Assembly: GCA_015486445.1 (NCBI GenBank)
Contig: WFRT01000340.1
Location: forward strand, 1-18,111
DNA from: Pseudomonadota bacterium
GTDB lineage: Bacteria > Desulfobacterota > Anaeroferrophillalia > Anaeroferrophillales > Tharpellaceae
Length of the DNA stretch: 18,111 nucleotides
Direction of reading: 5' to 3'
Made by a program: the position numbers and the translations under genes. The notes below the pieces were generated by a model. The model worked only from the letters and a program-made list of their open reading frames with translations. It did not search any database and was not told the DNA's origin. Below are positions 12,518-18,111 of the stretch, one piece after another. The first letter of the stretch is position 1. Every line of letters begins with the position of its first letter.

Positions 12518-14380
12518 ATGAGCAAACCAGACTCTTTGCAGATTACCAACCTGGCGGCCAGGCTGAAAGAATACAACCAGGCCTACCGCCGGGGCGCCCC
12601 CCAGGTCAGCGATGCCGAATACGACAACCTGGTCGAAGAACTGCGTCGGCTCGACCCCGAACACCCGTGGCTCCACCAGGTCGAACCGGAAAAGTTCAGC
12701 AACCGGCGTAAGATTCGCCATCCCCGCCCGATGCTCTCGACCGAAAAGGCTTACAGCCATAAAGCCCTGGCCCGCTTCATTGAGCGGATTGAAAAGGCGG
12801 CGGCCGAAGCCGGCCTGCCGGAGCCGCTTTTCCGCCTGACCCCGAAGCTCGATGGCCTCGCGGCCCGCGACGATGGCCGGGTTTTCGTCACCCGGGGCAA
12901 CGGCGAAGTCGGCTACGAAATCAGTTCGGCTTTTGCCAAGGGGGTGGTGCCAATTGGCGGCCGGGGCCGGGGGCTGGGTGAAATCGTGATTTTGCACTCC
13001 TATTTCGAGGAGTGCCTTGCGGCCCATTTCGAACACCCCCGCAACCTGGTGGTCGGTATCGTCAACTCCGACACCCTCAACCCGCTGGCCGAAAAAGCCC
13101 TGCAGGCCGGGGCCGTCCATTTCGTTCCCTACTCAACGCTGCCCAGCTGGGAGGGAAGCGGGGCGGAGCTCAAGGAAAAACTCGACGAACTCAAGGAGCG
13201 GCTGGCCGCCGAATGCGACTATCCCCTGGACGGTTTTGTCGCTGAAGTCAGCAATCCCGAACTGCGCGAAATCCTGGGCCACACCGACCACCACTACCGT
13301 TGGCAGATCGCCATCAAGAGCCGCGGTGAAACCGCGCTTACCACGGTCCGGGAAATCACCTGGCAGGTCGGCCGGACCGGAACCGTAACCCCGGTCCTCG
13401 AGGTCGAGCCGGTCAGCCTGTCGGGGGCCACGATCCGCCGGGTAACCGCTCACAATGCCGGCCTGGTCAAGGAGAAGCGGCTGGGACCTAGGGCCCGGAT
13501 CGAAATCATCCGCAGCGGGGAGGTGATCCCCAAGCTTGAAAAGGTTCTCACCCCGGCTCCCGAAACCGGTCTGCCGACCAGATGTCCCCGCTGCCGGACC
13601 CTTCTGGAATGGAACAACGATTTTCTCAAATGCCCCAACCCGCACTGCCCGGCCCAGGTTGAGCAACGCCTGCTCCACTGGTTCAAAACCCTGGGTACGG
13701 CCGACTGGTTCGGACCCAAAACCATAGCCCGGCTGGTGGCCGCCGGCTACGACAGCCTGGAAAAAATCTACTCCCTGACCACGGAAAAACTGGAAGCGCT
13801 GGGCTTTGGCCCCCAGCAGGCGGCAAACCTCCACGAGGCGCTGCGGCTGAGCCGTTCCAAACCGGTGGAGGAGTGGCGCTTCCTGGCCGCCTTCGGCATT
13901 CCTTCACTGGGCCGCGGCGACAGTCGCCGGCTGCTGGCCCGGATCCCGCTGGACCGGCTGATCACCGGCATCGACGAAGAGGAGATCGCCGCCATTGACG
14001 GCTTCGCCGAACTTACGGCCGCAGCCATTGCCCGGGGATTGCAAGAGAAACGGGAAGAAATAGAAAAAATGCTGGGACTGGGCTTTAACCTGATACCGAC
14101 AAAGCCGGCTGCAGAAGCTGCGGCAACCGCCCCGGTGCAGCATCCGCTGGCGGGCAAGGGAATTGTCTTTACCGGCAAGATGACCCGCAACCGGGAGGCG
14201 CTGGAAGAGGAAGCCCGGGCTCTGGGCGCGCGGATCCAGAAAACGGTCAGCGGCAAAACCGATCTGCTGGTCTGCGGCGAAAAGGTCGGGTCCCGGAAGA
14301 CCGGGAAAGCGAAAGAACTCGGCGTTCGCCTGCTCAGCGAAGAAGAGTACCGAAAGCTTCTCGAGCAGGCAGCAGGCTAA
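12518..14380 (+). CDS. ligA: Divergent NAD+-dependent DNA ligase-like protein (LigA family)
   Basis: LigA enzymes seal nicks in duplex DNA using NAD+. All LigA domains are recognisable in 620 residues (E. coli 671): domain Ia with DAEYD (32-36), adenylation domain with nucleophile Lys110 in KLDG (110-113), OB fold with WQVGRTGTVTPVLEVEPV (282-299), Zn finger C356/C359/C372/C377, helix-hairpin-helix repeats (about 385-525) and BRCT (about 541-615). Several adenylation-site residues differ from the canonical set: ExKxDG has Thr108 for Glu, RGDGxxGED reads RGNGEVGYE, and DGVVxKV reads DGFVAEV with Glu243 for Lys. The domain is also shorter than usual. E155 and K267 (WQIAIK) are retained. It may be an altered ligase or a paralogue rather than the main replicative enzyme. 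The ribosome site is AGG eight bases before the ATG. Confidence 0.85.
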   Translation: MSKPDSLQITNLAARLKEYNQAYRRGAPQVSDAEYDNLVEELRRLDPEHPWLHQVEPEKFSNRRKIRHPRPMLSTEKAYSHKALARFIERIEKAAAEAGLPEPLFRLTPKLDGLAARDDGRVFVTRGNGEVGYEISSAFAKGVVPIGGRGRGLGEIVILHSYFEECLAAHFEHPRNLVVGIVNSDTLNPLAEKALQAGAVHFVPYSTLPSWEGSGAELKEKLDELKERLAAECDYPLDGFVAEVSNPELREILGHTDHHYRWQIAIKSRGETALTTVREITWQVGRTGTVTPVLEVEPVSLSGATIRRVTAHNAGLVKEKRLGPRARIEIIRSGEVIPKLEKVLTPAPETGLPTRCPRCRTLLEWNNDFLKCPNPHCPAQVEQRLLHWFKTLGTADWFGPKTIARLVAAGYDSLEKIYSLTTEKLEALGFGPQQAANLHEALRLSRSKPVEEWRFLAAFGIPSLGRGDSRRLLARIPLDRLITGIDEEEIAAIDGFAELTAAAIARGLQEKREEIEKMLGLGFNLIPTKPAAEAAATAPVQHPLAGKGIVFTGKMTRNREALEEEARALGARIQKTVSGKTDLLVCGEKVGSRKTGKAKELGVRLLSEEEYRKLLEQAAG

Positions 14381-15444
14381 AGCTTCCGGCGGCGCCGGGC
14401 GACGGCGGCCGCGAAACCCTCGAAAAGGACCTCGGTCTGCTCGATCGAGATACAGGCGTCGGTGATGCTCTGACCGTAACAGGCCTCGCCCTTGTCCCGG
14501 TAGTCCTGGCGGCCGGCGACGATATAACTCTCCAGCATGACCCCGCAAATCTCCCGGCAGCCGGCCGCCACCTGGCCGGCGACATCGTTGGCCACCTCGA
14601 TCTGGCGCAGGTGATCCTTGAAACTGTTGCCATGACTGCAGTCGATCATCAGGCGGGACGGCAGGCCGGCCTTTTCCAGCAGGCTGACGGCATGGCTGAC
14701 CTCGGAAGCCTGGTAGTTGGGGCCGCTGCGGCTGCCGCCGCGCAAAACTATATGCCCCCACTCGTTGCCGGTGGTCGAAAGGATCGCGGCCACCCCTTCC
14801 CGGGTGATCGACGGAAACCATTGCGGCGTCCGGGCCGCCCGGACCGCGTCGATCGCCACCTGAACGGCGCCGTCGGTACCGTTTTTGAACGCTACCGGCA
14901 TCGAAAGACCTGAAGCCAGGTCCCGATGCACCTGGCTTTCGGTAGTGCGCGCCCCGATCGCCCCCCAGCTGATGAGATCGGCGATAAACTGGCCGATAAT
15001 CGTATCCAGGAATTCGGTCGCGGCCGGCACCCCCAGAGCCGTGATATCGAGCAGCAGCCGGCGGGCGATTTCCAGCCCCTCGTTGATCGCGAAGCTGCCG
15101 TCGACCCCGGGATCGTTGATCAATCCCTTCCAGCCGACCACGGTCCGCGGCTTTTCGAAATAGACCCGCATCACCACCGCGAGCTCATTTTGGTAGCGTC
15201 CGGCCAGGGCCTTAAGCCGGTCGGCGTAATCCAGCGCCGCCGCCGGGTCGTGGATCGAGCAGGGCCCGCAGACCACCAGCAGACGGTCATCATCCCCGGT
15301 CACGATGGCGGCGATTTCCCGGCGGCTGTCAAGGATGAAACGCTCGCCGTCCGCGGTCAGCGGGTACTTGTTCAATAATACCACCGGCGGCGCAAGATGC
15401 CGGGTCTCGCGAATCCGTAAATCACTGGTCTTGAGATTTATCAT
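14377..15444 (-). CDS. 3-deoxy-7-phosphoheptulonate (DAHP) synthase, class I AroF/AroG/AroH type
   Basis: Cytoplasmic metal-dependent enzyme condensing phosphoenolpyruvate and erythrose 4-phosphate, the entry step of the shikimate pathway. The 355 residues match E. coli AroG (350). Nearly every family block is visible: VVCGPCSIHDPAAA, MRVYFEKPRTVVGWKGLINDP, WGAIGARTTESQVHR, VAFKNGTDG, HIVLRGG, MIDCSHGNS and YGQSITDACI. The N-terminal extension (LKTSDLRIRE) that carries feedback regulation in E. coli isozymes is present, but the effector amino acid cannot be told, so no isozyme symbol is given. The ATG has only a weak ribosome site. It follows the cupin gene by 26 bases and meets the ligase gene tail to tail with overlapping stops. 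Confidence 0.95.
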   Translation of the reverse strand: MINLKTSDLRIRETRHLAPPVVLLNKYPLTADGERFILDSRREIAAIVTGDDDRLLVVCGPCSIHDPAAALDYADRLKALAGRYQNELAVVMRVYFEKPRTVVGWKGLINDPGVDGSFAINEGLEIARRLLLDITALGVPAATEFLDTIIGQFIADLISWGAIGARTTESQVHRDLASGLSMPVAFKNGTDGAVQVAIDAVRAARTPQWFPSITREGVAAILSTTGNEWGHIVLRGGSRSGPNYQASEVSHAVSLLEKAGLPSRLMIDCSHGNSFKDHLRQIEVANDVAGQVAAGCREICGVMLESYIVAGRQDYRDKGEACYGQSITDACISIEQTEVLFEGFAAAVARRRRKL

Positions 15445-15470
15445 CGACTTTTTTCCAACTCCCCGGCCCC

Positions 15471-15815
15471 CTAGCGGCAGCCGACCGGAACCAGGCAGAT
15501 CATCCTGAGCCCCTGGTCACCAGCAGTAAAGTTGTGCCGGGTCCCGCCCGGGATAAACGCGGCATCACCCGGCCGGCAAACCTTCTTTTCTCCCTCGATG
15601 GTCATGAATCCGTCGCCTTCGAGAATGAAAACCTCATGTTCCCAGTCATGGACATGGTATGGAGAGTGGCCTCCCGCCTCGAACTCAAAAACCCGCAGGG
15701 CAAAGGTCGGGGCCCCGTCATCCTCGCTGATTACCCAGCGCACCGTGACCTTTTCCGCTCCTTCGATCTCGACCTTTTCGGCCTGCACGTCGGTATAATG
15801 AACCTGCTTGAACAT
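15471..15815 (-). CDS. Small single-domain cupin protein
   Basis: A 114-residue protein with one cupin_2-type beta-barrel. The first cupin motif reads GGHSPYHVHDWEHEVFILEG (residues about 48-67), with the two histidines and a glutamate as likely metal ligands; the second motif PGDAAFIPGGTRHNF supplies another histidine. There is no signal peptide or extra domain, so the protein is likely cytoplasmic. Cupins of this size range from small-molecule sensors to isomerases and dioxygenases, and nothing here fixes the substrate. The ATG is preceded by GGGGGTG, a good ribosome site. It lies between ileS and the DAHP synthase gene in the same direction and is probably co-transcribed with both. Confidence 0.85.
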   Translation of the reverse strand: MFKQVHYTDVQAEKVEIEGAEKVTVRWVISEDDGAPTFALRVFEFEAGGHSPYHVHDWEHEVFILEGDGFMTIEGEKKVCRPGDAAFIPGGTRHNFTAGDQGLRMICLVPVGCR

Positions 15816-15856
15816 CTTGCACCCCCATTATTAAGACAAAAATTCAGGTTTCCGGA

Positions 15857-18111
15857 TCAAGGCCGCGTTCCGGAGCCGGCTTGCAGTTGTTCCAGGCAGC
15901 GGGCGCAAACCCCGGGAAAGGCCGCCTCTTCCGGGGTCAGATCCTCCCGGTAGCACCAGCAGCGGTCACATTTGTCTCCCGCCGCCCGGCTGACGCCGAC
16001 CAGCAGTTCAGAATTTTCGGCCCCGCCCTCTTCACCCTCGGCCAGAGCGGAAAGATCGAGGCGGGAGACAATGAAGATATCGGCCAGCTGCTCCCGGTAG
16101 CGGGCCAGAAGCTCAAGGGTCGCGCCCCGGGCTTTGAGCTCCACCGCGGCCTCCAGCGAATTGCCGATCAACTTGGCCTGCCGGGCCGCCTCGAGCTCCT
16201 TCAGAACCTGCCGCCGAACCGCCAGGATTGCTTCCCAGGTCGCGGCCAGTTCAGGGCTTTCGTATTCGTCCGGCAGAGCCATGAACTCTTCCAGGTGGAC
16301 ACTGCCGCGCTCGCTGCCACCCGGCATGAAACCCCAGACCTCTTCGCTGGTAAAGGCCAGGATCGGGGCGCAGAGCCGGACCATGGTGTTGAGTACCGTG
16401 TACAGCATGGTCTGGGCCGAGCGCCGGACCGGGTGGTCTCGATGCAGGGTGTAGAGCCGATCCTTGCCCACCTCGAGATAGAAGCTGCTTAAAGTGACGG
16501 CGCAGAAATTATGCACGGCATGGTAGATGACATGGAACTCGTAGTCGTCATAAGCTTTCACCACCCGCTGCTGGAGCTGCTGGAGCTCATGCAGGATATA
16601 GCGGTCAATCTCCTCGAGTTCGGCATAAGGCCGGGAATCCGACTGCGGGTCGAAATCACTCAGGTTGCCGAGCAGGAAACGAAAGGTGTTGCGGATCCGG
16701 CGATAGGCTTCGACCAGCCGGGCCAGGATCTCGTCGGAGATGCGGATATCGTCACGGTAGTCCTGGGCCGCCACCCAGAGCCGCAGGATCTCGGCGCCGT
16801 AACGTTTGCTCACCTTGTCCGGGGCGACCACGTTGCCGGAAGATTTTGACATCTTCTTGCCCTTGCCGTCGACCACGAAACCATGGGTCAGGACCGACTT
16901 GTAGGGCGCCCGGCCGGCAACCCCGACCGCGGCCAGCAGGGAGCTGTGAAACCAGCCCCGGTGCTGATCGCTGCCTTCGAGATACATCTCGGCCGGCACC
17001 CCGCCCAGGTAGTCGCGATTGTTCAGAACGGCCGCGAAACTGACCCCGGAATCAAACCAGACATCGAGAATATCGCTCTCCTTGCGAAATTCCGTCCCGC
17101 CGCACTCCGGGCAGCTGAATCCCGCCGGCAGGAAATAAGAAGCCTCTTTTTCGAACCAGATGTCGGCCCCATGCCGGGTAAATTCATCCGCCACACGGTC
17201 CATGATCTCCCTGTCCATCACCAGGTGACCGCATTTTTCACAGTAAAAAACCGTAATCGGCACCCCCCAGACCCTTTGCCGGGAAACACACCAGTCGGGC
17301 CGGTTTTCGATCATTCCGTAGATTCTCTCCCGGCCCCACGAGGGAATCCACTTGACATTGTTGATCTCTTCCAGGGCCTTTTGCCGCAGGCCGTTTTTCT
17401 CCATCGAAATAAACCACTGCTCGGTCGAACGGAAGATGATCGGCTTCTTGCAGCGCCAGCAGTGGGGATAGGAGTGGCTCATCGGCTTTGAGGCCACCAG
17501 CTTGCCGAACTCTTCAAGCTTCTCGATGACGTGGGAGTTGGCGGCAAAAACGAACTCGCCGGCAAAAAATTCGACTTCGTCGGTAAAGCAGCCGGCATCG
17601 TCGATCGGAGCATAAACCTCAAGCCCGTAGCGGAGACCGACTTCGTAGTCCTCCTGGCCATGTCCCGGGGCGGTGTGAACACAGCCGGTCCCGGCCTCGA
17701 GGGTCACGTGCTCACCCAGAATGACCAGGGATTCACGCTCGTAAAGGGGATGACGGCAGTGGCGCTTTTCGAGGTCCGCAGCCTTGATTTCCCCCAGGAC
17801 CTCGGCCTTTTCCAGGCCGGCTTCAGCGACAAAGGTTTCGCGCAGGCCGGCGGCCACGATCAGCACGCCTTTTTCGGTATCGAGAGCGACATACTCGAAA
17901 TCGGGGATGGAGACAGACCGCGAGGTTGGCCGGAATCGTCCACGGGGTCGTGGTCCAGATCACCAGGGCGCACTCCCGGCCGGCCAGGAAGGGGTACTCT
18001 TTCCCCAAATCCTCGAGCAGGGTAAACTTGACATAGATCGAGGGCGAAGACTCATCTTCATACTCAACCTCGGCCTCGGCCAGGGCGGTGCCGCAGGGCG
18101 CGCACCAGTAG
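15857..18111 (-). CDS. ileS: Isoleucyl-tRNA synthetase IleRS (5' end off window, apparent frameshift)
   Basis: Class I aminoacyl-tRNA synthetase charging tRNA-Ile, with an editing domain that removes valine. About 750 codons are visible of a usual length near 930; the HIGH region is off the right edge. Reading inward: YWCAPCGTALAEAEVEY, the editing-domain LVIWTTTPWTIPANLAV and VHTAPGHGQEDYEVGL, DWCVSRQRVWGVPI, GSDQHRGWFHSSLL, KMSKS (16841-16855), the anticodon-binding domain, and a C-terminal zinc finger with CDRC and CARC pairs. The frame breaks at GGGG 17903-17906: removing one base joins ANLAVCLHP to DFEYVALDTEKGVLIVAAGL, the expected sequence. Everything else is intact, so a sequencing or assembly slip is likelier than a true pseudogene. 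Confidence 0.94.

Noticed and set aside
12401..13834. Minus-strand open frames of more than 230 codons within the ligase gene
   Set aside because: The plus-strand frame shows a full set of LigA domains; the opposite frames have no domain and one runs into the repeat element.
17895..17915. Programmed ribosomal frameshifting in ileS
   Set aside because: No slippery heptamer with a clear stimulatory structure is seen, and IleRS is not known to use recoding.
17823..18008. A separate small gene upstream of ileS
   Set aside because: Its first part is the IleRS editing-domain sequence ending ANLAVCLHP; the rest is out-of-frame translation after the one-base shift.

Overview
This GC-rich window holds the front two thirds of a division and cell-wall (dcw) cluster, read on the minus strand, plus a housekeeping flank. 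The organism is a diderm bacterium, and my best guess is a Desulfobacterota (deltaproteobacterial) relative. That guess rests on the tight proteobacterial-style dcw order, an FtsI carrying a C-terminal PASTA domain, and RsmE and MraY protein styles. No rRNA or other decisive marker is present. High GC produces very long spurious antisense ORFs, the largest 1215 codons, which I treat as shadows.

Layout, reading the minus strand from right to left: ileS (5' end off the window, with an apparent one-base frameshift), a small cupin gene and a DAHP synthase gene (aroF/G/H type) form one co-directional group. An NAD+-dependent DNA ligase-like gene (ligA type) is the only plus-strand gene. It meets the DAHP synthase gene tail to tail, with the two stop codons overlapping. 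Divergent from the ligase gene is rsmE, followed by the dcw run: mraZ, rsmH, ftsL, ftsI, murF, mraY, murD, ftsW, murG and murC. murC is cut by the left edge. Several junctions are ATGA stop/start overlaps (ftsL-ftsI, mraY-murD, murG-murC), so most of the run is probably one translationally coupled operon. A perfect TTGACA -35 box and three TGGG-type boxes at a 10-bp period lie before mraZ and look like the MraZ-autoregulated mra promoter.

The products work together as follows. MurC, MurD and MurF build the UDP-MurNAc-peptide. MraY and MurG make lipid I and lipid II. FtsW and FtsI polymerise and cross-link septal peptidoglycan with the scaffold FtsL. MraZ regulates the operon and RsmH methylates 16S rRNA. 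murE, normally between ftsI and murF, is absent from this locus.

Points deserving a second look: (1) two copies of a roughly 240-bp, imperfectly palindromic, MITE-like repeat. One has perfect 13-bp terminal inverted repeats and sits inside the dcw operon between rsmH and ftsL; the other, without its right terminus, lies in the ligase leader. (2) The ligase-like protein keeps the nucleophilic lysine and all domains but has lost several otherwise near-invariant active-site residues. (3) murE is missing. (4) ileS carries a homopolymer frameshift. I found no CRISPR array, tRNA, rRNA, phage or defence system.
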